Below are positions 7,156 to 17,519 of a stretch of 64,000 nucleotides of DNA, one piece after another. Position 1 is the stretch's first letter. The number at the start of each line of letters is the position of its first letter. The translations under genes were made by a program, and so were the position numbers. The notes under the pieces are model-generated. The model worked only from the letters and a program-made list of their open reading frames with translations, did no database searches and was not told the DNA's origin. This stretch comes from Nitrobacter sp. Nb-311A (GTDB taxonomy: Bacteria > Pseudomonadota > Alphaproteobacteria > Rhizobiales > Xanthobacteraceae): positions 248,001 to 312,000 of the forward strand of contig NZ_AAMY01000002.1 of assembly GCF_000152905.1 (NCBI RefSeq), read 5' to 3'.

Positions 7156-9642
7156 TCAGAAGTGGCTTTCTTCTTCCTCGATCAGGATTTCGCGCTTTCC
7201 TGCGTGATTGGCCTGCCCGACGATGCCTTCGAGCTCCATGCGCTCCATCAGCGAGGCGGCGCGGTTGTATCCGATCTGAAGGCGGCGCTGGATATAGCTG
7301 GTTGAAGCCTTGCGGTCGCGCTTCACGATCGCCACCGCCTGCGCGAACAGATCGCCGCCGCCGTCGCTGCCCATGCTGGTGCCGTCGAACACCGCGCCGT
7401 CGTCGCCCTCGGCGGGGTCCTCGGCCGTGACCGCCTCGAGATATTCGGGCGCGCCTTGCGTCTTGAGATGGCGGACCACCTTCTCGACTTCTTCATCCGA
7501 TGCAAACGGCCCGTGCACGCGCGAGATGCGTCCGCCGCCCGCCATGTAGAGCATGTCGCCCTGGCCGAGCAGTTGCTCGGCGCCCATTTCGCCGAGGATG
7601 GTGCGGCTGTCGATCTTCGACGTCACCTGAAAGGCGATGCGGGTCGGGAAGTTGGCCTTGATGGTGCCGGTGATGACATCGACCGACGGACGCTGGGTCG
7701 CGAGGATGACGTGAAGGCCGGCGGCGCGCGCCATCTGCGCCAGACGCTGGACCGCGCCCTCGATGTCCTTGCCCGCGACCATCATCAGGTCGGCCATTTC
7801 ATCCACGATGATGACGATGAAAGGCAGCGGCTCGAATTCGAGCTTCTCTTCCTCGTAGATCGCCTTGCCGGTTTCCTTGTCGAAACCGGTATGCACCGTG
7901 CGCGTCAGCTCCTCGCCCTTGGCCTTGGCCTCGACGAGGCGGGTATTGTAGCCGTCGATATTGCGCACGCCGAGCTTGGCCATCTTCTTGTAGCGCTCTT
8001 CCATCTCGCGCACGGCCCATTTCAGCGCGACGACCGCCTTCTTCGGGTCGGTGACGACCGGCGTCAGCAGATGCGGGATGCCGTCATAGACCGAGAGTTC
8101 GAGCATCTTCGGATCGACCATGATGAGACGGCACTGATCGGGCCGCAGCCGGTACAGCAGGCTGAGAATCATGGTGTTGATCGCGACCGACTTGCCCGAG
8201 CCGGTGGTGCCGGCGATCAGCATGTGCGGGGTGCGCGCGAGATCGATGATGACCGGATCGCCGCCGATGGTCTTGCCGAGGCAGAGCGGCAGCTTGGCGA
8301 CCGAGTCGGTCGCCTCCTTGGCGGTGAGCAGTTCCCGCAAATACACCTTTTCGCGGTGCGCGTTCGGCAGCTCGATGCCGATGGCGTTACGGCCGGGGAC
8401 GACGGCGACGCGGGCCGACAAGGCGCTCATCGAACGCGCGATATCGTCGGCGAGGCCGATGACGCGCGCCGACTTGATGCCGGGCGCGGGCTCCAGTTCA
8501 TACAGCGTCACCACCGGTCCGGGATTGGCCTTCACGATTTCGCCGCGCACGCCGAAGTCCTGCAGCACGCCTTCCAGCGCCCGCGAATTGGCTTCCAGTT
8601 CCGACTTGCTGAGCGGCTGGCGGTCGGAGGCGCGCGGCGTGCTCAGAACGTTGACCGAGGGCAGTTCGAACTTGCCGGCTTTCTTCGCCGGCTGACGGGG
8701 CGCGGCCTTCCGGCGCGGCGCGCTGACAACCGGCGCTTCATCGCATTCTTCCTCGTCCGCTTCGTCCTCGAGATCGTCGTCAACGTCGTCGTCATGACCG
8801 CCGCGAGCCGGCGCCAGGGAGGGAGCGACGGGTCCGCCGCCGAGATTCGGCTCCTGACGCTCGAACGCCAGCGCACCGGAATTCCGTGGCGCGCTCGACA
8901 CCAGCGACTTGTAGGCCAGCGCCAGCAGCGCGCCGATCTTCAGCCGCTTGAGCCGCGCCTTCGCACTCATCAGCGCGTGAACCGCCCAGCCCAGCGAGAC
9001 CGAGGCGTGGTCCCTGCCGTCATCAAACGGCGCGTCGTCCTCGATTTCGAGCGACTCTTCGGCGGGCCGCGATCTCATTCCGCTGGCCCAAAGGAACGTC
9101 GCGGCCATGACCATGAGCATGATCGCGCCCAGCACGATGTTCTGCAATAGGCCTGGCGGGCCGAACACGATCGCGGGCGCCCGCACCAGCGCGTCGCCGA
9201 CCACGCCGCCGAGACCGGTGGGCAGCGGCCATGCGCCATTGTGAGGCCAGCAACCGGCGAAGCCGGCGGCGGCGATGGTGCAAAGAATCCAGCAGGCGAG
9301 ACGCGTGGCCTGGCGGTCGAACGGGCGATGGGTCAGCATCCGCCATCCCCAGATCGCCACCGGCAGGATCAGCATGATCGCGCCGAGGCCGAGAATCTGC
9401 ATCAGAAGATCCGCGCCGATCGCGCCGGGATAGCCGAGGACGTTGTGGATCGGGCGCGAGGTGGCGTGGCTGAGGCTCGGGTCCTGCACCGACCACGTCA
9501 TCAGCGCGGCCGCAGCAGCGCCGGACAATCCGATCAGCCCGAGCCCGGTCAGTTCGCGCAAGCGCCGGGCCAGAGGCTCCCGGATCGACGGCGGTATGTG
9601 ATCGACGATGGGAAGAAGACGTTCGATCGCTGCCATGCTCAT
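7156..9642 (-). CDS. ftsK: DNA translocase FtsK
   Basis: 828 residues. The N-terminus has about four membrane segments in the first 200 residues that anchor it at the septum, then an acidic/proline linker ([16 protein letters not shown] near 285) and the motor: Walker [14 protein letters not shown] around 476-488, Walker [12 protein letters not shown] around 607-617. The C-terminal gamma winged helix ([20 protein letters not shown]) reads KOPS sites and activates XerCD. It pumps the terminus region of the chromosome during division. ATG at 9642 is followed by a second ATG two codons on. Confidence 0.97.
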   Translation of the reverse strand: MSMAAIERLLPIVDHIPPSIREPLARRLRELTGLGLIGLSGAAAAALMTWSVQDPSLSHATSRPIHNVLGYPGAIGADLLMQILGLGAIMLILPVAIWGWRMLTHRPFDRQATRLACWILCTIAAAGFAGCWPHNGAWPLPTGLGGVVGDALVRAPAIVFGPPGLLQNIVLGAIMLMVMAATFLWASGMRSRPAEESLEIEDDAPFDDGRDHASVSLGWAVHALMSAKARLKRLKIGALLALAYKSLVSSAPRNSGALAFERQEPNLGGGPVAPSLAPARGGHDDDVDDDLEDEADEEECDEAPVVSAPRRKAAPRQPAKKAGKFELPSVNVLSTPRASDRQPLSKSELEANSRALEGVLQDFGVRGEIVKANPGPVVTLYELEPAPGIKSARVIGLADDIARSMSALSARVAVVPGRNAIGIELPNAHREKVYLRELLTAKEATDSVAKLPLCLGKTIGGDPVIIDLARTPHMLIAGTTGSGKSVAINTMILSLLYRLRPDQCRLIMVDPKMLELSVYDGIPHLLTPVVTDPKKAVVALKWAVREMEERYKKMAKLGVRNIDGYNTRLVEAKAKGEELTRTVHTGFDKETGKAIYEEEKLEFEPLPFIVIIVDEMADLMMVAGKDIEGAVQRLAQMARAAGLHVILATQRPSVDVITGTIKANFPTRIAFQVTSKIDSRTILGEMGAEQLLGQGDMLYMAGGGRISRVHGPFASDEEVEKVVRHLKTQGAPEYLEAVTAEDPAEGDDGAVFDGTSMGSDGGGDLFAQAVAIVKRDRKASTSYIQRRLQIGYNRAASLMERMELEGIVGQANHAGKREILIEEEESHF

Positions 9643-9659
9643 GGTGCCCCGCGACTAAA

Positions 9660-9759
9660 GCGTTTTCGAGCGAAGTGGATGACCTGTTCGCGTGACGAAA
9701 ACGCGTCAGAAAAACAATCTAGAGCTTCGCTTCCGATCCAGTCAGAAGCGAAGCTCTAG
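9660..9759 (+). repeat. dispersed intergenic palindromic repeat, family A
   Basis: Reference copy. It begins GCGTTTTCGAGCGAAGTGGAT, continues with TTCGCGTGA-GAAAACGCGTCA (its two ends can pair, GCGTTTTC with GAAAACGC), then an A-rich spacer and a second hairpin AGAGCTTCGCTTC / GAAGCGAAGCTCT. The right end supplies the TAG stop of the flanking aminotransferase gene. Confidence 0.85.
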
Positions 9760-11006
9760 CCGAGAGTTTTCACCAGCCGATGCAATGCCTCGGCCGTCGT
9801 TTCGATGTCCGGCACCAGCGCCAGGCGGATGTAGCCCGCGCCGGGATTTAAGCCGTCGGCTTGCGGACGCGCCAGATAGCTTCCGGGCACGACGCGAACA
9901 CCGGCCTCCTTGTAGAGGAGGACGGCTGCGGCCTCGTCGCCGCCATAAGCGGAGACATCCAGCCAGAGGCAGAAGCCGCCGGCGGGCCTCGCATAGCCGT
10001 AGCGGCAGCCGAGGATCCGGTCGGCGAGATCGAATTTGGTTCGATAAAGCCTTTGGTTCTCCTTGACATGCGCCTCGTCGTCATAGGCCGCCACCGCGAC
10101 ATGCTGCAGCGGCACCGGCACCTGGGGCGCCGCCACGTTGCGCAGTTCATGAAACGCGGCGAGAAAATTCCGGTCTCCGGCGACGAAGCCGACGCGCAGG
10201 CCCGGCAGATTCGAGCGTTTCGACAGCGACTGAAACGCGACCACGTTGGCATAGTCGGGGCCTGCGCTTTCCAGCGCGCTGCCGGGTGCGTTTTGCGTAT
10301 AGATTTCCGAATAGCATTCGTCCGAGAACACGAGGAAGCCGTGACGGCGCGCCAGCGCGATCAGCCGCGCGAAATAGTCGGGTGAGGCGACTGCGCCTTG
10401 CGGGTTGGCGGGCGAAGCGAGATAGATCGCGACGGTGCGCGCCAGCGTGGCCTCATCGAGCGCATCAAGGTCGGGCAGGAAACCGTTGGCGCGCGTGGCC
10501 GGCAGCAAGATCGTCTCGCAATTCGCGGCGCGCGCGCCCGCGCCATAGGCCGGATAGAACGGGTTCGGCATCAGGATCGCCGGCGTACCCTTGCGGGGCG
10601 TGACGTAGCGGGCGGCGGCGATCGCGGCAAAAAACAGTCCCTCGCGGCTGCCGTTCAGCACCAGAATCTCGGTCTCGGGATCGATGGCGCGCGGCAGCGC
10701 GAACCGCCTCGATAGCCAGTTCGCGGCGGCGTGGCGGAACGGCTCGATTCCCCGCGCCATCGGGTATCGCCTGAACTCGTTGATATATTGAGACAATATC
10801 GGGTCGACGAAATCGGGCGGCGGGTGCTGCGGCTCGCCCAGCGACAGCGTGATCAGGGACTGTGCCGGTTCGTAGGGCGCAAGCAGCTCCGCCGTCCGCG
10901 CGAAGGGCGACCGCTCGCCGGGCGCGGTTGACGCGGCCGGGCGGGCGGAGGACTGGGACGCGCTGGCGTCACCTTGCGCCGCGCGCGATGAAGCGGAGGT
11001 TGCCAT
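9756..11006 (-). CDS. dapC: PLP-dependent aminotransferase, DapC-like
   Basis: 416 residues, fold-type I class I/II aminotransferase. The segment SLSKRSNLPGLRVGFVAGD carries the PLP lysine and is characteristic of succinyl-diaminopimelate aminotransferases (DapC) in the lysine/peptidoglycan precursor pathway. LNGSREGLFFA, PNPFYPAYGAGA and SDECYSEIY are further family marks. The first 30 residues are Ala/Ser-rich, so the true start may be internal. No other dap gene is close, so the DapC role rests on the motif. Confidence 0.8.
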   Translation of the reverse strand: MATSASSRAAQGDASASQSSARPAASTAPGERSPFARTAELLAPYEPAQSLITLSLGEPQHPPPDFVDPILSQYINEFRRYPMARGIEPFRHAAANWLSRRFALPRAIDPETEILVLNGSREGLFFAAIAAARYVTPRKGTPAILMPNPFYPAYGAGARAANCETILLPATRANGFLPDLDALDEATLARTVAIYLASPANPQGAVASPDYFARLIALARRHGFLVFSDECYSEIYTQNAPGSALESAGPDYANVVAFQSLSKRSNLPGLRVGFVAGDRNFLAAFHELRNVAAPQVPVPLQHVAVAAYDDEAHVKENQRLYRTKFDLADRILGCRYGYARPAGGFCLWLDVSAYGGDEAAAVLLYKEAGVRVVPGSYLARPQADGLNPGAGYIRLALVPDIETTAEALHRLVKTLG

Positions 11007-11318
11007 CGGTTAAGCGTCAATACTTTCAAGACGTTCGGCCGCGCCCTGAGCCCGGACGAAAGATAGACGATGAGCATAGCTACGGCGGGGTTAAGACGCG
11101 ATTAACCATCGGCGGGAGGATAGATTTTCCCTTGGTAGTTCTCTGTGGTTGAGGGAACTTCCGGTTTCTACCGAGCTGCCGACGCTGTATTCATGTGGAA
11201 TGGGAATCAAATATCCGGTCGGTGTCGGGCAGGGCCTTTTCGTTTTAGGGCCGTTTTCTCCGCCTTTAATTAATGAATGCGCAGCGACTTCGTTGCGATC
11301 GGATTTTACGACAGCCTC
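11007..11318. other. intergenic stretch without a recognised gene
   Basis: Lies between the dapC-like gene and the ubiquinone hydroxylase gene, both on the minus strand, so it should hold the dapC promoter and the 3' end of the hydroxylase transcript. I see no RNA gene, no terminator with a clear T run and no repeat copy. Confidence 0.4.
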
Positions 11319-12539
11319 CTACAATGCCTCGCCCTTGAGCAGCCGCGGCACCTCGCCGGTCAGTCCCGCCGCCTGCCGGATGAACGCGTTCTTCAGCGGC
11401 GGCATGCGGTCGACCAGTCCGAGGCCGATGTCGCGCACGCTGCGCAACAGCGTCGATTCGTTGGAGAACAGCACGTTGAGCGTGTTGGTGGCGAAGCCCA
11501 TCGCCATGGTGTCGAAGCGCCGCCAGCGCTGATAGCGCTCCAGCACGTCGGCCTGCCCCGGATCGATGCCGAGCCTGACCGCATCGACCACGACCTCGGC
11601 CAGCGCCGCGACGTCCTTCAGTCCGAGGTTGAGGCCCTGGCCCGCGATCGGGTGGATCACATGCGCCGCGTCGCCCACCAGCGCCAGCCGTTCGGCGATG
11701 AACGAGCGCGCGACGAAGTACTGAAGCGGAAACGCGCGCGGCCTGTCGAGCGCCTTGATCTCGCCGAGGTGAAGGCCGAAGCGCTGCTCCAGCTCGGCGT
11801 GAAATTCCGCTTCCGCAAGCGCGACGATGCGCGCCGCCTCCGCCCGCTTCTCGGTCCATACCAGCGACGAGCGCCGGCCCGTCAGCGGCAGGATCGCGAA
11901 AGGCCCGGCGGGAAGAAAATGTTCTTCGGCGCGGCCCTGGTGATCGCGTTCGTGGCCGACGGTGACGACGATGCCGGACTGATCATACTCCCAGCCATGG
12001 GTGGCGATCCCGGCGCGCTCGCGCAGCTTCGAGCGCGCGCCGTCGGCTGCGACCAGAAGGCTGGCCTCGATCGTCGAGCCGTCGGCCAGCGAGACGGCCA
12101 CGCCTCCCGGTCGCGTCTCATTTTCTGTTACCGCCGTGGCGCGCAGATCGACGCCCTCGGCTTCGGCGCGCGATGCCAGCGCCTCGATCAGATAGCGGTT
12201 CTCGACCATGTGCGCGAACGGCTCGCCGGGCTCGACATTGCCGGCGAAGGTCAGGAACACCGGACGGGTGGCGTCCTCGAGCTTCGAATCGGTGACCACC
12301 ATGTCGAGGATCGGCTGCGCGGTGCCGGCCACCTCGTCCCAGACCCCGAGCGCCTCGAACAGCCGGCGGCACGCCGCCACGATGGCGGTGGCGCGCGGGT
12401 CGCGGCTCGGCCGGTTCGCCAGCATGGGATCGGCGACCACGATCGGAATTTCGGCGCCCAGCCCCTGTCGCAGCGCCAGCGCCAGCGCCAGACCGGCGAA
12501 TGCGCCGCCGCAGATGACAATGCCCTGTTGTGTGGTCAT
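11319..12539 (-). CDS. UbiH/UbiF/COQ6-family FAD-dependent ubiquinone hydroxylase
   Basis: 406 residues. VICGGAFAGLALALAL is the FAD dinucleotide fold, LLVAADGARSKLRERAGI the DG motif, and LVGDAAHVIHPIAGQGLNLGLKD the GD/flavin motif of aromatic-ring monooxygenases. Such enzymes hydroxylate ring positions of the ubiquinone precursor; which position is not readable. ATG at 12539 places the FAD motif at the expected distance from the N-terminus. Confidence 0.88.
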   Translation of the reverse strand: MTTQQGIVICGGAFAGLALALALRQGLGAEIPIVVADPMLANRPSRDPRATAIVAACRRLFEALGVWDEVAGTAQPILDMVVTDSKLEDATRPVFLTFAGNVEPGEPFAHMVENRYLIEALASRAEAEGVDLRATAVTENETRPGGVAVSLADGSTIEASLLVAADGARSKLRERAGIATHGWEYDQSGIVVTVGHERDHQGRAEEHFLPAGPFAILPLTGRRSSLVWTEKRAEAARIVALAEAEFHAELEQRFGLHLGEIKALDRPRAFPLQYFVARSFIAERLALVGDAAHVIHPIAGQGLNLGLKDVAALAEVVVDAVRLGIDPGQADVLERYQRWRRFDTMAMGFATNTLNVLFSNESTLLRSVRDIGLGLVDRMPPLKNAFIRQAAGLTGEVPRLLKGEAL

Positions 12540-12697
12540 GGTACGCCTTGCTTCCGTGCCGCCGCAGTATAGCCGGGCGAAACGGGTTTCCAAATGTTGC
12601 CCTGATGTAACCGTCCGACCGGCCGTTCCGGGCGTTGAAGGCTGCGAACCCTGAATAACGGTGTTAAAGGGCGTGAGTTCATCGTGAAAGCGTCTTG

Positions 12698-13558
12698 ATG
12701 TCCAAAAGTCTGATCGACCTGATCTCGATCCTCGATCTGGAGCCGATCGAGGAAAACCTGTTTCGCGGCAACAGCTCGAAGACCGGCTGGCAGCGGGTGT
12801 TCGGCGGGCAGGTGATCGGGCAGGCGATGGTGGCGGCCTGCCGCACCGTCGAAGGCCGCCTGCCGCATTCGCTGCATTGCTATTTCATCCTGCCGGGCGA
12901 TCCCGCGATCCCGATCATCTATCAGGTGGAGCGGCTGCGCGACGGCAAGAGCTATTCGACACGGCGCGTCACCGCGATCCAGCACGGCCGCGCCATTTTT
13001 TCGCTCATGGTGTCGTTCCATGTGGAAGAAGAGGGCGCCTTCGATCATCAGGAGAAGATGCCGGACGTGCCGCCGCCCGCGCAGCTTTCGCCGGAGGAAT
13101 TCATCAAGCAGCCGATGTTCAGGGAGATGCCGGAGTTCATCCGCCGCTATTACGAGTCGGATCGGCCGATCGAACTGCGCCCGGTCGAACTCAACCGCTA
13201 CATCGGCGAGAGGATCGAGGACGGCCGCGTCCATGTCTGGATCCGCACCGCATCGAACCTGCCCGACGACCCGGCGCTGCACATGTGTGCGCTGGCCTAT
13301 GCGTCGGATTTCGCGCTGCTGGATGCGGTGATGGCGCGCTACGGCCGCACCCTGTTCGACAGGCACATGATGGCGGCATCGCTCGATCACGCCATGTGGT
13401 TTCACCGTCCGTTTCGCGCCGACGAATGGCTGCTCTACGCGCAGGATTCGCCGAGCGCGCAGAGCGGCCGAGGCCTCGCGCGTGGTCTGATCTTCAGGCA
13501 GGATGGCACGCTGGTCGCCTCCGTGGCGCAAGAGGGCTCGGTCCGCGAGCGGCGCTAG
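12698..13558 (+). CDS. tesB: acyl-CoA thioesterase II
   Basis: 286 residues with the double hot-dog fold of TesB, hydrolysing medium- and long-chain acyl-CoAs. Recognisable are EENLFRGNSSKTGWQRVFGGQVIGQAM at the start of the first hot-dog, HSLHCYFILPGDP, DHAMWFHRPFRADEWLLY and the C-terminal GLIFRQDGTLVASVAQEG with the catalytic Gln. A TTG immediately precedes the chosen ATG. The TAG stop is part of a CTAG at which an IS5-family element is inserted, so the protein is intact but its 3' flank is interrupted. Confidence 0.93.
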   Translation: MSKSLIDLISILDLEPIEENLFRGNSSKTGWQRVFGGQVIGQAMVAACRTVEGRLPHSLHCYFILPGDPAIPIIYQVERLRDGKSYSTRRVTAIQHGRAIFSLMVSFHVEEEGAFDHQEKMPDVPPPAQLSPEEFIKQPMFREMPEFIRRYYESDRPIELRPVELNRYIGERIEDGRVHVWIRTASNLPDDPALHMCALAYASDFALLDAVMARYGRTLFDRHMMAASLDHAMWFHRPFRADEWLLYAQDSPSAQSGRGLARGLIFRQDGTLVASVAQEGSVRERR

Positions 13559-14395
13559 GTCACGAACCCATAAATGGGATTCCGTTTGGACGGGAGGCGT
13601 GATTCAATCTCCGGAGGGAGGAGGATTGAATGGCTCGTTTTGATCTGACGGATTTCGAGTGGTCTGTGATTCAGCCGCTTTTGCCGAACAAATCGCGCGG
13701 CGTTGCACGGGTGGATGACCGGCGGGTGCTGAACGGGATCTTCTGGCGGCTGCGTACCGGTGCGCCGTGGGCGGATATTCCGGCGCGCTACGGCCCGCAT
13801 ACGACCTGCGTGAACCGCTTCAACCGGTGGCGCAAGGCAGGCGTTTGGGATCGTATTCTGTCGGCGGTTTCAAAGGCTTATGATGGCGACATCCAGATGA
13901 TCGACTCCTCGTCGATCCGCGTGCATCAGCATGCGGCCAACGGTCAAAAAAACAGACCAGATCCCGTTGCATGGGTCGCTCGCGCGGCGGGCTGACAACC
14001 AAGATCCACGCGCTGGTGGATGCCTGCGGCCTGCCGATCTGCCTCAAGATCACCGAAGGCCAGGCCCATGACGGGCGCAGTGCGCAGGACATGATCGACA
14101 CCGTCGAGCGCGGCGACGTGCTGCTGGCCGATCGAGCCTATGATTCCAACGCCCTGCGCCAGACCCTGGCCGCGCGCGGCGCGACGGCCAATGTGAAGCC
14201 GATGCCAAATCGCGTCGTCGCCCTGCGCTTCAACAGGCAGCTCTATCGCAAGCGCAACCTGGTCGAACGGTTCTTCAACAAAATCAAGCATTATCGAGCC
14301 GTCGCCACCCGCTACGACAAACGTGACGACAACTTCCTCGCTGCCATCAAGCTCGCCGCAATCCGCATCTGGTTGCGATTTAATGAGTCGATGAC
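13559..14395 (+). mobile_element. IS5-family insertion sequence (IS427-like group)
   Basis: An 837-bp element with imperfect terminal inverted repeats (left GTCACGAACCCATAAAT, right end complement GTCATCGACTCATTAAAT) flanked on both sides by CTAG at 13555-13558 and 14396-14399. The duplication may be CTAG or its central TA. It holds a two-frame transposase joined by an A7 slip site. The left CTAG contains the tesB stop; the right one supplies the transposase stop. All parts look intact, suggesting a recent insertion. Confidence 0.85.
13630..13995 (+). CDS. IS5-family transposase, upstream frame (orfA)
   Basis: 121 residues: LTDFEWSVIQPLLPNKSRG, GAPWADIPARYGPHTTCVNRFNRW (the DUF4096-type DNA-binding part) and MIDSSSIRVHQHAANG, which contains the first catalytic Asp of the DDE triad. 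A run of seven A at 13946-13952 lies where this frame leaves the family sequence. A -1 shift there continues as KKQTRSRCMGRSRGGL into orfB, giving a full transposase of about 255 residues. Confidence 0.85.
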   Translation: MARFDLTDFEWSVIQPLLPNKSRGVARVDDRRVLNGIFWRLRTGAPWADIPARYGPHTTCVNRFNRWRKAGVWDRILSAVSKAYDGDIQMIDSSSIRVHQHAANGQKNRPDPVAWVARAAG

Positions 14396-14399
14396 CTAG
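13971..14399 (+). CDS. IS5-family transposase, downstream frame (orfB)
   Basis: 142 residues in the -1 frame relative to orfA: MGRSRGGLTTKIHALVDACG, LLADRAYDSNALRQ with the second catalytic Asp, and YRKRNLVERFFNKIKHYR with the catalytic Glu. It is probably made mainly as the tail of the orfA-orfB frameshift product. Its last codons run into the right inverted repeat, and its TAG stop is formed by the flanking CTAG. Confidence 0.85.
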   Translation: MGRSRGGLTTKIHALVDACGLPICLKITEGQAHDGRSAQDMIDTVERGDVLLADRAYDSNALRQTLAARGATANVKPMPNRVVALRFNRQLYRKRNLVERFFNKIKHYRAVATRYDKRDDNFLAAIKLAAIRIWLRFNESMT

Positions 14400-14449
14400 A
14401 GTCAGATTCAACAGCGTTGGATCAGGCTCGTCGCTTACTTTGTTGTTCG

Positions 14450-14513
14450 AGCATGATCCCGAAAACCGGTTTCCACTTTGCGCTGGCGCGGCCCTGCGGG
14501 TCGGGATCATGCT
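14450..14513. repeat. palindromic repeat, family B
   Basis: A 13-bp perfect stem (AGCATGATCCCGA at 14450-14462 with TCGGGATCATGCT at 14501-14513) encloses a GAAAACCGGTTTCCACTTTG-type centre. It touches the stop codon of the GYF_2 gene. Related stems lie at 24955-24998 and 26864-26904. Confidence 0.8.
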
Positions 14514-15398
14514 TTAGGTTGTCCGCGCCGCCAGCGCGACTTGCGAGACATACCAGCGCGCGAACCAGCGGAGCACCCACGGGATCGGAATGATCAATAT
14601 GCAGCCGATCGCAACCACCACCGTTCGCCACAATACTTCAAGGCCGCTGGCATTGAAGATGATCTCGCGCCGGGTGCCGTCGATGTTGCGGAAGATCCAG
14701 CGCGTCATCGCCGTCGTGACCCATGCCCAGCCGATGATGGTGATGAAGGAGACATTGAGCAGCACGAACCAGCCGACGTAATGCATCGCCTCGCCCCGGA
14801 AAGAAAGCTGAAGCGGCTGCCCGTGGGCGCTGATATTCGCCACGATCCATTTGACGGTCATCCACGACAGCCAGGCCTGCACCGGAATCAAAATGATTCC
14901 GATATAAGGTATCTCGGTCAGGCCGGAGTAGGCGCACAGCGCGAGCAGCACGAACACCCACCAGATGTCCATCGGCTGGCCGGTAAAGCTCAGGCCGGGC
15001 CGCTGCGGCACCCGGACCCGGGAGATGAACCATCCGTAGAAGCCGGTGGCCACCCACGGCGCCGGAACGATCAGCAGGAAGCCGATCACGAAGATCAGGG
15101 CGCGTCCGAGCAGCGCCCAGATGTTGAGATCCACGGACAGCGGAACGCCGGCGGGGCCGTCACGGCCGGTCAGCGCCTCGCCCTCACGCGCGGCCGCCGC
15201 CGGCATGGGCGCAGCGGCCGAGCCGCTGGACAGGAGGCCCGGAATATCGCCCGCCCTTTGCCAGGCGGACATGCCCTCGGTCCAGACGTGCGTGTCGGCG
15301 TTTATCACGCCGCGGGCGATGAAATCCCGTAACTTGTCTTCGGAATACGGGCCTTGCTGGGTATTTCCCGAGGCAAAAAACCACAAACGGTTCGGCAT
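14514..15398 (-). CDS. GYF_2 (DUF4339) domain membrane protein with DUF898-like region
   Basis: 294 residues. The N-terminal 60 residues are a DUF4339/GYF_2 domain (WFFASGNTQQGPYSEDKLRDF, NADTHVWTEGMSAWQRAGDI), a presumed protein-binding module facing the cytoplasm. After an Ala/Pro linker come five or six membrane segments resembling DUF898/YjgN proteins (RREIIFNASGLEVLWRTVV). Function is unknown. ATG at 15398 lies behind GGGGAAATTTC and starts the GYF domain cleanly. Confidence 0.75.
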   Translation of the reverse strand: MPNRLWFFASGNTQQGPYSEDKLRDFIARGVINADTHVWTEGMSAWQRAGDIPGLLSSGSAAAPMPAAAAREGEALTGRDGPAGVPLSVDLNIWALLGRALIFVIGFLLIVPAPWVATGFYGWFISRVRVPQRPGLSFTGQPMDIWWVFVLLALCAYSGLTEIPYIGIILIPVQAWLSWMTVKWIVANISAHGQPLQLSFRGEAMHYVGWFVLLNVSFITIIGWAWVTTAMTRWIFRNIDGTRREIIFNASGLEVLWRTVVVAIGCILIIPIPWVLRWFARWYVSQVALAARTT

Positions 15399-15602
15399 GA
15401 AATTTCCCCAAGGCGCTCCGGCCCTTGCCGGCGGCACGTCCGTTAGTCGGAATGCGGCGAACCTGGTTCAGGGAAAAACCGGCCCGTCTGTATCGAGGTC
15501 TCCACGCTGTATCCTGCGCATGTTTTCGTGCCCATGTTTTTCGTCCGAGCTGCAAGTTTTTTGTGCGGTTTGCACGGAAAGATGTCAGACTCGCTCGAGT
15601 GA

Positions 15603-15980
<378 letters not shown>

Positions 15981-16081
15981 CGATGTTGAATATGCGCCCC
16001 GCTTGGCGAAGCAGCGCGAAGACCGCTGCGCCACGGCGGTGAGACAGGCGATATAAGAGAAGCGAAGGTCGGGGAACGACG

Positions 16082-17398
16082 ATGGGGGCACTTTTGCGTT
16101 GGGTGGCAGGCGCTGCGACGACGGTCCTTGCAATCGCAATTTTCGTAACGACAGGTGCGCCGGCCTTTGCGGCCAGCGCCGTTTCAACGGTGAGCGCCGC
16201 CGATACCGCATGGATGATCGTCGCCACGGCCTTCGTGCTGATGATGACGATCCCGGGGCTGGCGCTGTTCTATTCGGGGATGGTGCGCAAGAAGAACGTG
16301 CTGGCGACGATGGCGCAAAGTCTTGCAGCGGTTGCGATGATCTCGATTCTGTGGGTGGCATTCGGCTATTCGCTGACGTTCACGGGCGACGGCCTGTTGT
16401 TGGGGTCGCTTGGCCGCATGTTTCTCGCCGGTATGAGCATGGACGCCGTCAATCCCGCGGCGAAGACCATCCCCGAAGCGCTGTTCATGCTTTACCAGAT
16501 GACCTTCGCGATCATCACCGTGGCGCTGGTCGCAGGCTCGGTGGCCGACCGGATGCGCTTTTCGGCCTATCTGTTGTTCTCGATCGGCTGGTTTATCTTT
16601 GTCTACATTCCGCTCGCGCATTGGGTGTGGGGCGGGGGGTTCCTCGGCGCGGCCGGAGTACAGGATTTCGCCGGCGGGCTCGTGGTGCATCTCAGCGCCG
16701 GCGTGGGGGGACTGGTCGCGGCGAAAGTTCTCGGCAGCCGCCACGGCTATGGTTCGGAGAATTTGTCGCCCTATGATTTGTCCCTCGCGGTTATGGGCAC
16801 GGGACTATTGTGGGTGGGTTGGTTCGGATTCAACGGCGGCTCGGCGCTGGCCGCGAATTCGCGCGCGGTGATGGCGATCATCGCCACGCATCTCGCCGCC
16901 TGCGCTGGCGCGCTGACATGGGGCGCCATCGAATGGTCCACGCGGGGCAAACCCTCCGTGCTCGGCATGATCTCGGGCGCGGTCGCGGGTCTTGGCACGA
17001 TCACGCCGGCCTCCGGCTTCGTCACGCCCCTGCAAGGCATCGTCATCGGGATCGTTGCCGGACTGGTCTGCTACTGGGCCTGCACAAGCCTCAAGCATCG
17101 CTTCCGATATGACGATTCGCTCGATGTGTTCGGCGTCCACGGCATCGGCGGCTTGACCGGGACCCTGCTGCTCGGGGTGTTCGCGACGACGTCGATCGGC
17201 GGCGTGCCCGGCCTGATCGAAGGCAATCCGCGCCAGTTGCTGCTACAGCTCTATGGCGTGGCCGTCACCCTGCTCTGGTCTGGCGCGGTGACCTACGGTC
17301 TCCTCAAGCTGGTCGGGGTCTTCGTGTCCCTGCGGGTCTCCCGCGAGAGCGAGCTGGAAGGTCTCGACATTTCCCAGCATGGCGAGGCGCTGCAGTAA
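16082..17398 (+). CDS. amtB: ammonium transporter
   Basis: 438 residues: a cleavable signal (TVLAIAIFVTTGAPAFAAS), then about eleven membrane helices of the Amt/Rh family. DTAWMIVATAFVLMMTIPGLALFYSGMVRKKN is the Amt N-terminal signature, AGGLVVHLSAGVGGLVAA carries the first pore histidine, and DVFGVHGIGGLTGTLL the second. It conducts ammonium/ammonia at the inner membrane and is gated by the GlnK encoded 101 bp upstream, most likely in one transcript. Confidence 0.96.
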   Translation: MGALLRWVAGAATTVLAIAIFVTTGAPAFAASAVSTVSAADTAWMIVATAFVLMMTIPGLALFYSGMVRKKNVLATMAQSLAAVAMISILWVAFGYSLTFTGDGLLLGSLGRMFLAGMSMDAVNPAAKTIPEALFMLYQMTFAIITVALVAGSVADRMRFSAYLLFSIGWFIFVYIPLAHWVWGGGFLGAAGVQDFAGGLVVHLSAGVGGLVAAKVLGSRHGYGSENLSPYDLSLAVMGTGLLWVGWFGFNGGSALAANSRAVMAIIATHLAACAGALTWGAIEWSTRGKPSVLGMISGAVAGLGTITPASGFVTPLQGIVIGIVAGLVCYWACTSLKHRFRYDDSLDVFGVHGIGGLTGTLLLGVFATTSIGGVPGLIEGNPRQLLLQLYGVAVTLLWSGAVTYGLLKLVGVFVSLRVSRESELEGLDISQHGEALQ

Positions 17399-17519
17399 CG
17401 CAAAAGGCACGGTTGCTGTGGAATCGCGGAGCGCGCGCAATCAGGGGTGACGGTTCCTTTGGTGAAAGAGGAGCCTGTCAGCACTCCCCCCGATTGAAAC
17501 GCCGCCAACGTGTCTCGTC

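Noticed and set aside
7456-9150. Long open frame on the plus strand opposite ftsK, about 564 codons.
   Set aside because: The minus-strand ftsK has every expected motif. The opposite frame is open only because of GC-rich third positions and shows no family pattern.
13630-14399. IS5 transposase as a broken pseudogene.
   Set aside because: The two frames overlap and are joined by an A7 tract at the position where this IS group uses programmed frameshifting, and all three catalytic residues are present.
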